The notes under the pieces: model-generated
Told to the model about the DNA's origin: nothing
Databases searched by the model: none
Seen by the model: only the letters and a program-made list of their open reading frames with translations
Made by a program: the position numbers and the translations under genes
Shown: positions 8,990 through 17,820 of the stretch, piece after piece
Layout of the letters: every line of letters begins with the position of its first letter
Position numbering within the stretch: position 1 is the stretch's first letter
NCBI GenBank assembly: GCA_903859155.1
Contig: CAIOLO010000136.1
Location: 1-45,894, forward strand
Direction of reading: 5' to 3'
Origin: an uncultured beta proteobacterium
GTDB taxonomy: Bacteria; Pseudomonadota; Gammaproteobacteria; Burkholderiales; SG8-39
Length of the DNA: 45,894 nt

Positions 8990-9349
8990 TGCCGGCGCGA
9001 CCGGGGCGACAAGCAAGCCCGTGTTGACGATCGCGTCGAAGCAGCCAACCGGCTGCCAAAGCTACTCCCCTTTGGAGGGGCGCTCCACTTTCGTGTTCGC
9101 GCACTTGCTATGTAACGGCAAATCTGGCCGGCAGTCAAGCTCCCTGATGGTAAATCCTGGCAACAATCCATTAAGAATTGTAATAACACCCATTGCAAAT
9201 CATTCGCATTGCTTCACTTTCGTAATCTGACGCATCAAAAACTTCAAATTTTCTTTTGTGAATCGCCTGCCCATACTGGCCGCAAGCAAGTTGGGAGAAA
9301 AAGACGGATGTCCGTCAGTGGATTTTGAAACCACCAGGAGGAGGCCGAT
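8990..9349. other. Gene-free region before the ATPase-Usp gene
   Basis: No coding sequence is supported here. The second half (about 9150-9260) is more AT-rich than its surroundings and should carry the ATPase promoter. No clear FNR box is present. The ribosome binding site AGGAGG ends about eight bases before the ATG at 9350. Confidence 0.4.
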
Positions 9350-12300
9350 ATGCAAGACAAAGAAGCCCACGGCAAGCCGATTGAAGAGATCGTCAGCGGC
9401 CTGCAAACCCACCTCGAACGGGGCCTGACCCAGCAGGAGGCTGAAGAGCGCCTGCAAAAATTTGGCGCCAATGAACTGACCGAGCGGCCACGGCCGGGAT
9501 TTCTGGCCCTGCTCTGGGATCAGTTCAACAATTACCTGGTCATCATTCTGATCATCGCGGCGCTCATCTCGCTGGCGCTGGGTGAGTATGTCGATTCTGT
9601 CGCCATCATGTTCATCGTGGTGTTGAACGCGGTGGTCGGCGTGATTCAGGAATCAAAGGCGGAGCAGGCGCTCGCGGCTTTGCAGAAAATGGCCGCCCCC
9701 AATGCCCAGGTCATCCGCGACGGCCGGCAATTGACCATTCCTGGCCGGGAGATCGTCGGCGGGGATATCGTGCTGCTGGAGGCCGGCAACTTCGTTCCCG
9801 CGGATCTGCGCCTGGTCGAGAGCGTCAACCTCAAAGTCGAGGAGGCTTCTCTTACGGGAGAATCGGTCCCGGTGGAGAAAAAAGCCGGGGTGGTGCTGGA
9901 CAAGGACATTCCTCTGGGCGACCGCAAGAACTCCGCCTTCATGGGAACCCTGATCACCTACGGGCGCGGCAGGGGGTTGGTGACCGGCACCGGCATGAAT
10001 ACCCAGATCGGCCTGATCGCGGAGATGATCCAGTCGTTCGAGGACGAGGACACGCCGCTGCAAAAGAAGCTCGAGCACCTGGGAAAGGTCCTCGGCACGG
10101 CCTGCCTTGCCATCTGCGCGCTGGTTTTCATCTACGGCCTGTTCCGCGATACGCACCTCACCGAGGCGCTGAACGGCGGATTCATGAACTATCTGGAGAC
10201 CGAGAAGAAGGACATCATCAATCTGTTCATGACCGCAGTGAGCCTGGCCATTGCCGCTGTACCCGAGGGCCTGCCCGCGATCGTGACCATCTGTCTCGCG
10301 CTGGGGATGCAGCGCATGATCAAGCACCACGCCCTGATCCGGAAACTGCCCGCCGTGGAAACGCTGGGCTGTGCCACCGTGGTCTGTTCGGACAAGACCG
10401 GCACGCTGACGCAGAACGAGATGACCGTTGTCCAGGCCTGGGCCGGAGGCAAGCGCTTTCGGGTGACCGGCGAAGGGTACAGCCCAAGCGGCGAGTTCTT
10501 CCTCGGCGCGGATCCCTTCGTACCAAGGACCGATCCCGACGCGACCCTGCTGCTCCACGGGGCGCTGGTGTGCAACGATTCAAAACTGGAAGAAAAATGC
10601 GACGAGGCCGGCAAAACCTCCTGGCAGATCATCGGCGACCCCACCGAGGGCGCGATGGTGGTGGCCGCCGCGAAGAGCGGTTACCGGCGCGAGGAAATGG
10701 AGGCCGCGCTGCCGCGGATCCAGGAGATCCCCTTCGATTCCGACAGAAAGCGGATGAGCACCATTCACCGTGTCGACAGCGCGCACGCCCATGCCGCGGT
10801 CTCCGGCTTCGACTATCCGCCGGTGATCGCCTTCGTCAAGGGCGCGCCCGACGTCATCCTGGACCTTTGCGGCCACAAGCTGCAATCCGGCCGCGCCATC
10901 GGCCTGACCAAGAAAGAGCGCGGCGAGATACTCGAGCACAACCGCGACATGGCGGGCAACGCTCTGCGGGTGCTCGCCGTGGCCTACCGCCCGCTGTCGG
11001 CGGTGCCAGCCGAGGTCACCCCGGAGACCATCGAAAAGGATCTGGTCTTCGTCGGCTTGATGGGGATGATCGATCCGCCGCGACCGGAGGTGGTCGAGGC
11101 GCTGAAAGTGGCGCGCGGTGCCGGCCTCAAGAGCGTCATGGTGACCGGCGATTACAAGGACACCGCCGAAGCCATCGCCCGGGACATTGGTCTGCTGACC
11201 CCGCGCGGACTGGTGCTGACCGGACCGGAAATTGAAAAACTCAGCGACGCGGAACTGGAGGCGAAGACCGACAATCTGGAGGTATGCTGCCGTGTTTCCC
11301 CGCAGCACAAGACCCGGATTGTCGACGCCTTCAAGGCTCGCGGCCACGTTGTGGCAATGACCGGCGACGGCGTCAACGACGCGCCGGCCTTGAAGCGCGC
11401 GAACATCGGCGTGGCCATGGGCATCACCGGCACCGATGTGGCCAAGCAGACCGCGGACATGGTGCTCACTGACGATAATTTCGCCAGCATCGTCGCCGCC
11501 ATTGAGCAGGGGCGGATCATCTATTCCAATATCCGCAAGTTCGTCTACTTCCTGCTCGCCTGCAACGTCGGCGAAATCCTCATCATCTTCGCGGCGATGC
11601 TGGTGGGCATGCCCATTCCGCTGCGTCCGGTCCAACTGCTCTGGCTGAATCTGGTCAGCGACGGCGCGCCCGCCCTCGCCCTGGGGCTGGAGAAAGGGGA
11701 CCCCGACATCATGAAGCACCCGCCGAGACCCCCTTCGGAGCCCGTCATCAACCGCGACATGGCGATCGGCATAGGCGTGGTCGGCGCAGTCGACGCCATT
11801 GCGATTCTCACCGTCTTCTGGCTGGCAATGCAGCGCTACCCCGGCCATATCGAGGCAGCGCAAACCATGGCCTTTGTCGCCCTGTGCACCTCCGAGTTGC
11901 TGCGCGCATTCACCGCCCGGTCCGAATACCACAGTGTGTTCTCCATCGGCGTGTTCTCCAACCGCTGGATGGTCTGGGCCACCGGGGTGTCGTTCCTGCT
12001 GGTCCTGATGGTGGTGTACGTGCCCTTCCTCAGGCCATTCTTCGACACCGTGCCGCTCAGCGCAGACGACTGGCTGTTCATGCTGCCGTTCTTCTTCGCC
12101 TCGCCGGTTGCCATGGAACTGCTCAAGGTTTATTTCCGCGGACGCAAGGCAACGGTTAAAGAGCCTGAGCAAGCCCCCGCATCCGAAGCAGGTGTCACCG
12201 GTTTTGCACAACAACAATCCAGTCTCGCATCAATCCCGCAACAAATCACAGGAGGTAACGCCATGTTAAAAATACTCATCCCGGTCGACGGCTCCCGTAA

Positions 12301-12769
12301 TTGCCAGTTCGCGGTGAAGCATGTCATCAAGCAATTCATCAACAACACAGCCATGGAGATTCATCTACTCAATGTTCAGGCGCCATTCAGCAGCGACATC
12401 GCGCGCTTTATCAGCCGCAAGACCCTTCACGATTACCACCACGATGAAGCCGATAAGGTGCTCGCCCCGGTCAAGCGGATGCTCGATGACTTCGGCATCC
12501 CCTACTCGGCCCACTCCGAGGTGGGTGACCGGGCTGAAACCATCACCGCCATGGCTCGCCGCCTGCACTGCGACCAGATAGTGATGAGCACCGCGCGCAA
12601 GAACTCACTCACGCGGCTGCTGGAGAGTTCGGTCACCAACAGGGTGGTCGAACTGACCACGGTGCCGGTCGAAGTGATCGCCGGAGACGCGGTGTCCAAG
12701 TGGGAGCGCTACGGCCTTCCGACCGCCCTTGGTGCCGCGCTCGCCCTGGCGCTGGCCGTCGAGGACTGA
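9350..12769 (+). CDS. P2-type (calcium-like) cation ATPase fused to a UspA domain
   Basis: A 1139-residue protein. Residues 1 to about 945 form a complete P-type ATPase: TGES (169-172) in the actuator domain, PEGLP (from 305) in M4, the phosphorylated Asp348 in DKTGT, and TGDGVND (671-677) in the hinge. M6 reads [13 protein letters not shown], so with PEGLP it resembles SERCA/PMCA-type calcium pumps, but the ion is inferred. A Gln/Ser/Pro-rich linker follows, then from residue 972 a universal stress protein domain starting [11 protein letters not shown]. The linker residues GGNA are the translation of a perfect ribosome binding site, GGAGGTAACGCC, just before an in-frame ATG at 12263. Apparently two adjacent genes became one reading frame. 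The start at 9350 follows AGGAGG. A strong stem-loop follows the stop. Confidence 0.9.
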   Translation: MQDKEAHGKPIEEIVSGLQTHLERGLTQQEAEERLQKFGANELTERPRPGFLALLWDQFNNYLVIILIIAALISLALGEYVDSVAIMFIVVLNAVVGVIQESKAEQALAALQKMAAPNAQVIRDGRQLTIPGREIVGGDIVLLEAGNFVPADLRLVESVNLKVEEASLTGESVPVEKKAGVVLDKDIPLGDRKNSAFMGTLITYGRGRGLVTGTGMNTQIGLIAEMIQSFEDEDTPLQKKLEHLGKVLGTACLAICALVFIYGLFRDTHLTEALNGGFMNYLETEKKDIINLFMTAVSLAIAAVPEGLPAIVTICLALGMQRMIKHHALIRKLPAVETLGCATVVCSDKTGTLTQNEMTVVQAWAGGKRFRVTGEGYSPSGEFFLGADPFVPRTDPDATLLLHGALVCNDSKLEEKCDEAGKTSWQIIGDPTEGAMVVAAAKSGYRREEMEAALPRIQEIPFDSDRKRMSTIHRVDSAHAHAAVSGFDYPPVIAFVKGAPDVILDLCGHKLQSGRAIGLTKKERGEILEHNRDMAGNALRVLAVAYRPLSAVPAEVTPETIEKDLVFVGLMGMIDPPRPEVVEALKVARGAGLKSVMVTGDYKDTAEAIARDIGLLTPRGLVLTGPEIEKLSDAELEAKTDNLEVCCRVSPQHKTRIVDAFKARGHVVAMTGDGVNDAPALKRANIGVAMGITGTDVAKQTADMVLTDDNFASIVAAIEQGRIIYSNIRKFVYFLLACNVGEILIIFAAMLVGMPIPLRPVQLLWLNLVSDGAPALALGLEKGDPDIMKHPPRPPSEPVINRDMAIGIGVVGAVDAIAILTVFWLAMQRYPGHIEAAQTMAFVALCTSELLRAFTARSEYHSVFSIGVFSNRWMVWATGVSFLLVLMVVYVPFLRPFFDTVPLSADDWLFMLPFFFASPVAMELLKVYFRGRKATVKEPEQAPASEAGVTGFAQQQSSLASIPQQITGGNAMLKILIPVDGSRNCQFAVKHVIKQFINNTAMEIHLLNVQAPFSSDIARFISRKTLHDYHHDEADKVLAPVKRMLDDFGIPYSAHSEVGDRAETITAMARRLHCDQIVMSTARKNSLTRLLESSVTNRVVELTTVPVEVIAGDAVSKWERYGLPTALGAALALALAVED
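12251..12256 (+). promoter_or_regulatory. Internal ribosome binding site before the Usp domain
   Basis: GGAGGT, preceded by CACA, lies six bases before the in-frame ATG at 12263. It is as good as any start site in the window, although it sits inside the ATPase reading frame. This argues that a free Usp protein is made as well as the fusion. Confidence 0.7.
12263..12769 (+). CDS. UspA-domain protein from an internal start
   Basis: A possible second product of the ATPase gene: 168 residues beginning [11 protein letters not shown], a full-length universal stress protein domain with its usual N-terminal strand and Asp. The nucleotide-binding signature of ATP-binding Usp proteins (G-2X-G-9X-G-S/T) is missing: the corresponding segment reads [15 protein letters not shown]. 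By family knowledge this fits a UspA-like, non-ATP-binding form. A hydrophobic Ala/Leu-rich tail ([14 protein letters not shown]) extends past the usual domain end. Translation from here is inferred from the ribosome binding site; it shares frame and stop with the fusion. Confidence 0.55.
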   Translation: MLKILIPVDGSRNCQFAVKHVIKQFINNTAMEIHLLNVQAPFSSDIARFISRKTLHDYHHDEADKVLAPVKRMLDDFGIPYSAHSEVGDRAETITAMARRLHCDQIVMSTARKNSLTRLLESSVTNRVVELTTVPVEVIAGDAVSKWERYGLPTALGAALALALAVED

Positions 12770-12778
12770 CGGCCGCAT

Positions 12779-12814
12779 CCTCCCCGGTCGGCGCGTGGCG
12801 CCCGACCGGGGAGG
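12779..12814 (+). terminator. Terminator-like hairpin after the ATPase-Usp gene
   Basis: A perfect 13-bp GC-rich stem (CCTCCCCGGTCGG with CCGACCGGGGAGG) begins nine bases after the stop codon, with a further three paired bases in the loop. No U-tract follows, so it may act with Rho or as an RNA-stabilising end. Confidence 0.65.
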
Positions 12815-12868
12815 GCGAAAAGCGGCCAGGCCCGGTGCCTGCGCTACACGCGGACCAAAAAAAGTCCG

Positions 12869-12896
12869 TTGTACGGGGCGGGAAAATTCATACTAG
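12869..12896 (+). promoter_or_regulatory. Possible promoter of the amidohydrolase gene
   Basis: TTGTAC at 12869-12874 and TACTAG at 12891-12896 are 16 bases apart and lie about 40 bases before the amidohydrolase ATG. A weak match to sigma70 elements. Confidence 0.3.
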
Positions 12897-12935
12897 ACTT
12901 CCCGGCAGGACACACCAACAACAAGGGAAGCCGCC

Positions 12936-13847
12936 ATGGTCTCACGCCGCCATTTCATCGCCACCGGCCTCGGTGCCGGCATTGCTCTCAATCTTCCTGC
13001 CGTAGCGCAGAGCAAGCGCCTCATCGTCGATTCGCAGGTCCATCTCTGGAGGGCCAACACACCCGATCGTCCCTGGGTGCCCGGTACCGGCGCGCAGTTG
13101 CCCGAGCCCATGACCATCGAGCGTGTCCTGCCACTGATGGATCAGGGCGGCGTGGACCGGATCGTGGTTGTGCCGCCGTCGCTGGAGGGCATTCGTTACG
13201 ACTACGGGCAGGAGGCGGCACGCCGCTATCCCGGCCGCTTCGCCACCATGGGCCGCGTCCAGTTGGACGACCCCGCGGAGAAGCAACGCGTGCCCGCCAT
13301 GCACGCGCAACCGGGCCTGCTTGGCGCCAGGTTCTTCTTCCAGCCGGCGATCGCCAAATGGCTGACCGACGGCACCGCCGACTGGTTCTGGCCGATGGCG
13401 GAAAAAGCGGGGCTGCCGGTCATGTTCCTCAGCATCGGCCAGACACCGCTGTTTGCCGCGATTGCGGAGAGACATCCGCAACTGCCGCTGATCATCGATC
13501 ACATCGGCGTGACCATCGAATCGGTGAAGGATGGCTCCATGCCGGCGCGCGTCGCCGAAGCCGCGGCGCTCGCCAAATATCCGAACGTCTCGGTAAAACT
13601 TTCCTCGACACCGCTTTATTCGGCGCAGGAATATCCGTGGCGCGACATGGAACCGCACATCAAGCGCCTCTATGACGCGTACGGCCCGCAGCGCTGCCAC
13701 TGGGGCTCCGACATCACGAATTCGTTTTCAAGGGCGACAATGAGACAGCGCGTGACGCATTTCACCGAAGAGCTGAAGTTCCTGTCCGAGGACGACAAGG
13801 ACTGGATCATGGGCAGGAGCCTGTTGCAGAAGCTGCACTGGACCTGA
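12936..13847 (+). CDS. Tat-exported amidohydrolase-2 family protein
   Basis: A 303-residue TIM-barrel metal-dependent hydrolase of the amidohydrolase_2 family (PF04909; relatives include lactonases and decarboxylases). The N-terminus SRRHFIATG is a twin-arginine signal, followed by a hydrophobic stretch and AVAQ, so the mature enzyme should be periplasmic. The first metal-binding motif reads DSQVHLW: only the second His of the usual H-X-H pair remains (His36). IIDHIGV and HWGSDI supply the later conserved His and Asp. Expected chemistry is hydrolysis of a lactone or C-C/C-N bond in an organic acid; the substrate is unknown. The ATG at 12936 has a weak GGGAAG upstream. It stands alone between two hairpins. 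Confidence 0.82.
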   Translation: MVSRRHFIATGLGAGIALNLPAVAQSKRLIVDSQVHLWRANTPDRPWVPGTGAQLPEPMTIERVLPLMDQGGVDRIVVVPPSLEGIRYDYGQEAARRYPGRFATMGRVQLDDPAEKQRVPAMHAQPGLLGARFFFQPAIAKWLTDGTADWFWPMAEKAGLPVMFLSIGQTPLFAAIAERHPQLPLIIDHIGVTIESVKDGSMPARVAEAAALAKYPNVSVKLSSTPLYSAQEYPWRDMEPHIKRLYDAYGPQRCHWGSDITNSFSRATMRQRVTHFTEELKFLSEDDKDWIMGRSLLQKLHWT

Positions 13848-13848
13848 G

Positions 13849-13876
13849 AGGCGCGCGCCACACCGTTTGCGCGCCT
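13849..13876 (+). terminator. Hairpin after the amidohydrolase gene
   Basis: AGGCGCGC at 13849-13856 pairs with GCGCGCCT at 13869-13876, directly after the stop codon. No U-tract. A possible Rho-assisted terminator between convergent genes. Confidence 0.4.
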
Positions 13877-13994
13877 GGCCCGCCCGACCATCGGCAATGC
13901 AAAGTGGAGCCCTCGCAAGCGAACCGATGCCGCTCAATGCCGCGGCAATACCTTTTCGTTTTAAGGATCCGCCTTCCTCTCCAGGAACAGGACC

Positions 13995-16808
13995 TCAGCG
14001 ATTTCCCGAGGCCAGATCGGGCTCGCCGCAGGACTTGAGGATCTCGGCGCGCACGGCGTCGCGCAGCTTCACCGCCGCCGCCCAGTCGTTGCCATCGGGC
14101 ATGAGCGGCGCGCCCAGGGTCACCGTCACCGGGGCGCGACGCAGGTACCAGGTGCCGTCGCGCAATACCGAACGCAGACCGCGCAGCGCCACCGGCACCA
14201 CCGGAATGCCGGCCAGCGCCACGGCCTGGAACGCGCCGCTGCGAAACTCCATGAGTCCGGCGCCGCGCTTGAGCATGCCCTCCGGAAACACGATCAGCGA
14301 GACGCCGCGCCTGGCGGCCGCGGCGAGCTCGCTGGCGTGCTCGACGCTTTTTGCGACATCGAAGCGCTCGACATACTGGGTGCCAAAGCCCGACAGCAGC
14401 GCGCGCATGAGCAAGTTATCCTGCAGTTCGCGCTTTGCGACGAAGCCGTAACCGCGATAGTCGAGGATCGACAGCAATACCAGCGCGTCCAGATAGCTGG
14501 TGTGATTGACCGCAAGGACCACTGTCTTTCCGCCGGGAATCTGATCGAGGCCGCTCACCGCGACCGGAATGCCGGACAACCTGAGAAATGTGGCGGCGAC
14601 AAAACGGCCGACGTTCCAGCAGGTTTTTCCCGGCAGCAGTAACGCTGCAAGAAAGGCGACCGGCATCAGCGCCGCGAACACCCCATAGGCACGCAGCGCG
14701 AACAGCGCCCCGCCCAGCGCGCGCCGGCCGCGGCGCAGCTGCGGCGCTGCGCCCGCGAGCATCAGGCGTGCGAACTGCACCCACACCGCATGCGGCTTCA
14801 CCGCGGCGGGGCCGCGCTCGTAGAACTCACGCGCCGCGACTCGACGGATCTTGCCGCTCGAGGTCTTGGGCACGGTTCCCGCGGGCGCCAGCACGATGTC
14901 GTCGGCAGGGGCGCCGATCATGCGCATCGCGAGGTCGTTGATCATGCGCTTGAGGTCGTCATGGCGCGCGCTGTCCTTGTCGCGCATCTCTGCCAGCACC
15001 ACCACGCGCTCGGTGCCGGCGCTCGCATCGTTGCTGCCGAACACCGCCACACACCCGCGTCGTATGCCTGCCAGGTCACCCACCGCCTGCTCCAGCTCGT
15101 AGGGACTGATGTTGCGGCCGCCGCGGATGATGATGTCCTTGTCGCGCCCGGTGAGGAACAGCGTGCCCCCCGACAGGTAGGCACGGTCGCCGGTGTTGAC
15201 CCATTCGCCCGCGAACAGGCCGCGCGTCGCCTCCGGATTGCGGTAATAGCCCGAAGTCGAGGAAGGGCCGCGGAACTGCAGGTGCCCCTCGTGGCAGTCG
15301 GGCAGTTCCAGCCCCGCCGCGTCCACCACTCGGATGTCGTGTCCCGGTATCGGCGTGCCGCATCCCATCACCCGCAGGGGTGAGAGATCGCCGGGTGATG
15401 CGGGAATGGCTTCACCGCTGCGCGTGAAACGCTCGCGCTCGAGGCAGTCGACACGCCAGGGCGTGCCCGGCGTGGTGATCGCCACGCCCACCGAGGACTC
15501 CGCCAAGCCATAAGAGGGCGACAGGCAGTTCTTGCGCAGGCCATATCTGCCAAAGCGCTTTTCGAATTCGGCGATGGTGTCCGGACTCACCGGCTCGGCG
15601 GCGTTGAATGCGAAACGCCAGCTGGACAGATCGATGCCCTCCATTTCTTCGTCGGGAATGCGGCGCAGGCACAACTCGAAGGAAAAGTTCGGGCCGCCGG
15701 AGAGGCTGCCGCGGTGGCGGTGGATGGCGCGCATCCAGCTCGCGGGCCGCGACAGAAAAGCCAAAGGCGACATCAGCACCGTCGGGAAACCCAGCACCAA
15801 GGACGCGAAGTTGGCGCCAATCAGGCCGAGGTCGTGATACAGCGGCAGCCAGCTCACAAAAACGTCCTCGCGGTTGGTGTCGACCGCCGCCCCCATGGCG
15901 CGCACGTTGGCCATCAGGTTCGCGTGCGAGAGCACCACACCCTTGGGATTGCCGGTGCTGCCCGAGGTGTATTGCAGAAACCCCATGTCCCCCGGCTTGC
16001 CGCGCGCGGGAATGAAATTCCTGTCCGCCGAACCGCTCAGGTCCGCCGGTACCAGCACTTTTTGCAGGGACTCCACCTGCGCGCGCAGCAGATAGGCGAG
16101 CGGCCTGGCCTCCGGAATCGTGACCATGATCGCGGCGCCGGCACTTTTCAGAATCCCGACGTGGCGCGTCATGTGGTCTTCAATATTCGTCAGCCTTGCC
16201 GGCGGATACAGCGGCACCGGCACGCCGCCGGCGAGCAGCACGCCATAGAACGAGTACAGGTACTCCTTGCAGGTGGGCAGCATGATCGCCACCATCTGCC
16301 CCGGTTGCAGCCCCTCGTGCGCGAGCCTGGCTGCGTAGCCCATCGCGCCATCCCAGAGCGCCCGGTAGCTGAGGGGAAACTCATTGTTCTCCTCGTACAT
16401 GAATACCGTCAGCCGGTCCGGTTGGCGCTCGACGTGGTATTCAAGCGCCTCGGTCAGCGTCCGGGCCTGGGTTTCGCCGGGCGAGCGCACGCTGCCGTGC
16501 TGCACCAGGCTCGCGATGCCCGGGTTCGCGACGCGCGGCGCGTCTCCGGCGGAGGCCAGCAAAAACCGCAGCAGGTCGCGCGGCGATTCGCTGCTCGCCA
16601 GCGCCTGCTCGGGCAGGCTCGCGCCGAACTCCTTTTCCAGGCGCAGGACGAGTTCGACGCGCGCCAGGCTGTCGAGACCCAGTTCCTTTTCCAGCGAACT
16701 GTCCAGGGTGGCGTGCAGGGCGACGTGCGGGCGCGCCTGTTTCGCCACTGCGGCGACCACCGCGAGCACATTGTCGGCGTCGATCGAAGTGCGGGCAGTC
16801 TCGTTCAT
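13995..16808 (-). CDS. ACP / acyl-AMP ligase / PlsC acyltransferase trimodular protein
   Basis: A 937-residue protein with three modules. Residues 1-90: acyl carrier domain with the phosphopantetheine Ser47 in LGLDSL. Residues about 110-665: AMP-forming acyl ligase with YTSGSTGNPKG (280-290), WLPLYHDLGLIG (320-331), YGLAES and the late Lys653 in SSGKIRR; the overall look is that of fatty acyl-AMP ligases. Residues about 700-735 are hydrophobic and may anchor the protein in the membrane. Residues about 745-937: PlsC-type acyltransferase with the HX4D motif at His769/Asp774 and FPEG at 841-844. The likely sequence is activation of a fatty acid, loading on the built-in ACP and transfer to a lipid or other hydroxyl acceptor. 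The start at 16808 begins right before the ACP; the frame stays open upstream, but that part is antisense to the next gene. Confidence 0.88.
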   Translation of the reverse strand: MNETARTSIDADNVLAVVAAVAKQARPHVALHATLDSSLEKELGLDSLARVELVLRLEKEFGASLPEQALASSESPRDLLRFLLASAGDAPRVANPGIASLVQHGSVRSPGETQARTLTEALEYHVERQPDRLTVFMYEENNEFPLSYRALWDGAMGYAARLAHEGLQPGQMVAIMLPTCKEYLYSFYGVLLAGGVPVPLYPPARLTNIEDHMTRHVGILKSAGAAIMVTIPEARPLAYLLRAQVESLQKVLVPADLSGSADRNFIPARGKPGDMGFLQYTSGSTGNPKGVVLSHANLMANVRAMGAAVDTNREDVFVSWLPLYHDLGLIGANFASLVLGFPTVLMSPLAFLSRPASWMRAIHRHRGSLSGGPNFSFELCLRRIPDEEMEGIDLSSWRFAFNAAEPVSPDTIAEFEKRFGRYGLRKNCLSPSYGLAESSVGVAITTPGTPWRVDCLERERFTRSGEAIPASPGDLSPLRVMGCGTPIPGHDIRVVDAAGLELPDCHEGHLQFRGPSSTSGYYRNPEATRGLFAGEWVNTGDRAYLSGGTLFLTGRDKDIIIRGGRNISPYELEQAVGDLAGIRRGCVAVFGSNDASAGTERVVVLAEMRDKDSARHDDLKRMINDLAMRMIGAPADDIVLAPAGTVPKTSSGKIRRVAAREFYERGPAAVKPHAVWVQFARLMLAGAAPQLRRGRRALGGALFALRAYGVFAALMPVAFLAALLLPGKTCWNVGRFVAATFLRLSGIPVAVSGLDQIPGGKTVVLAVNHTSYLDALVLLSILDYRGYGFVAKRELQDNLLMRALLSGFGTQYVERFDVAKSVEHASELAAAARRGVSLIVFPEGMLKRGAGLMEFRSGAFQAVALAGIPVVPVALRGLRSVLRDGTWYLRRAPVTVTLGAPLMPDGNDWAAAVKLRDAVRAEILKSCGEPDLASGNR

Positions 16809-16856
16809 GGCCAGCCGAGTGTACACTTCCCGCGCCCCTCTCCGCAGGACAACAAG
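16809..16856. promoter_or_regulatory. Compact divergent promoter region
   Basis: Only 48 bp separate the start codons of the trimodular acyltransferase (minus) and a Bug receptor (plus). Each promoter must overlap the other or lie inside the opposite gene, which makes joint control likely. GCAGGA before the ATG at 16857 is the plus-strand ribosome binding site. Confidence 0.5.
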
Positions 16857-17813
16857 ATGCCGATTTTCATTTATGCCGCTTTCGTCGCCCTTTGTTTCTC
16901 CGCCCCCCTGTACGCCCAGTATCCGGATCACCCGATCCGGATCGTAGTGCCCTTCCCGCCCGGCAACGCGCCGGACCTGCAGGCGCGACTGGTCGGAGAA
17001 AAAATAACCGCGGAACTGAAGCAACCCGTCATCGTCGAAAACCGCCCCGGGGGCAATACCGTGATTGGCGCTCAAGTCGTGGCGCAGGCAAAGCCCGACG
17101 GCTACACGCTCTACATGACAACCAGCCAGCACCTGACACTGCCTTCGCTGATAAAGGATCTGGCTTTCGATCCGGTGCGTGATTTCGTCCCCGTCACCAC
17201 CTTGAGTGCGTCCGAGCTTTCCATCACGGTGCGCTCCGAGGTTGCGGTCAACAGCTACGCCGACTTTGTGCGCTGGGCGAAGGACAAGCCCGGCGCCCTG
17301 ACCTACGGCAGCGGCGGCATCGGCAGTCCCGGACACCTGACCTGCGCGGCGGTGGCCGACCGTGCCGGGCTTTCGGTGCGGCACATTCCCTACAAGGGCG
17401 TGACCGATGCCATGGCGGCCACCCTGGGCGGCACGGTGGACTTCACCTGCTCGGCCGCGGCCAATCTGCTGGTACAGATCAAGGCCGGAAAACTCAAGGC
17501 CATCGTCACCACCGGCGAGCGGCGCCACCCCGCGCTGCCCAACACGCCGACCTTCCGGGAAGCCGACGCGGCGGGCATGGTGCTCACTTCCTGGAGCATC
17601 CTGCTCGCGCCGCGGGGAACACCGGTGCCGGTTCTGGAGCGTCTCAATGCCGTGGTGACCGGCATGATACGCACCCCGGAGTATGTGAAATTCACCGATC
17701 GCATCGGCAGCGCTCCCGCGCCGCGCTCGCTCGCCGAAGTTGCCGAACTGTTTGTGTCGGAAGAAAAACTGGTTCGCGACATCATACGAAAATCCGGCAT
17801 TCAGCCGGAGTAA
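16857..17813 (+). CDS. Bug/TctC-family periplasmic solute receptor (4)
   Basis: A 318-residue Bug receptor with a short signal peptide (MPIFIYAAFVALCFSAPLYA), then QYPDHPIRIVVPFPPGN, VENRPGGNT, DGYTLYM and HIPYKGVTD. The start ATG at 16857 has GCAGGA upstream and gives a signal peptide of normal size; the frame is open far upstream, but only as antisense of the acyltransferase gene. It ends seven bases before the convergent stop of the second ATPase gene. No permease genes accompany it, and a functional link to the divergent acyl-lipid enzyme is only suggested by the shared 48-bp control region. Confidence 0.92.
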   Translation: MPIFIYAAFVALCFSAPLYAQYPDHPIRIVVPFPPGNAPDLQARLVGEKITAELKQPVIVENRPGGNTVIGAQVVAQAKPDGYTLYMTTSQHLTLPSLIKDLAFDPVRDFVPVTTLSASELSITVRSEVAVNSYADFVRWAKDKPGALTYGSGGIGSPGHLTCAAVADRAGLSVRHIPYKGVTDAMAATLGGTVDFTCSAAANLLVQIKAGKLKAIVTTGERRHPALPNTPTFREADAAGMVLTSWSILLAPRGTPVPVLERLNAVVTGMIRTPEYVKFTDRIGSAPAPRSLAEVAELFVSEEKLVRDIIRKSGIQPE

Positions 17814-17820
17814 TCAGGCG

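Noticed and set aside
10580-12217. A 545-codon open frame on the minus strand
   Set aside because: It is antisense to the conserved ATPase and has a low-complexity His/Asp/Gly-rich translation.
16809-17528. N-terminal extension of the trimodular acyltransferase
   Set aside because: The frame stays open but is antisense to Bug receptor 4, and the natural N-terminus is the ACP domain that begins at 16808.
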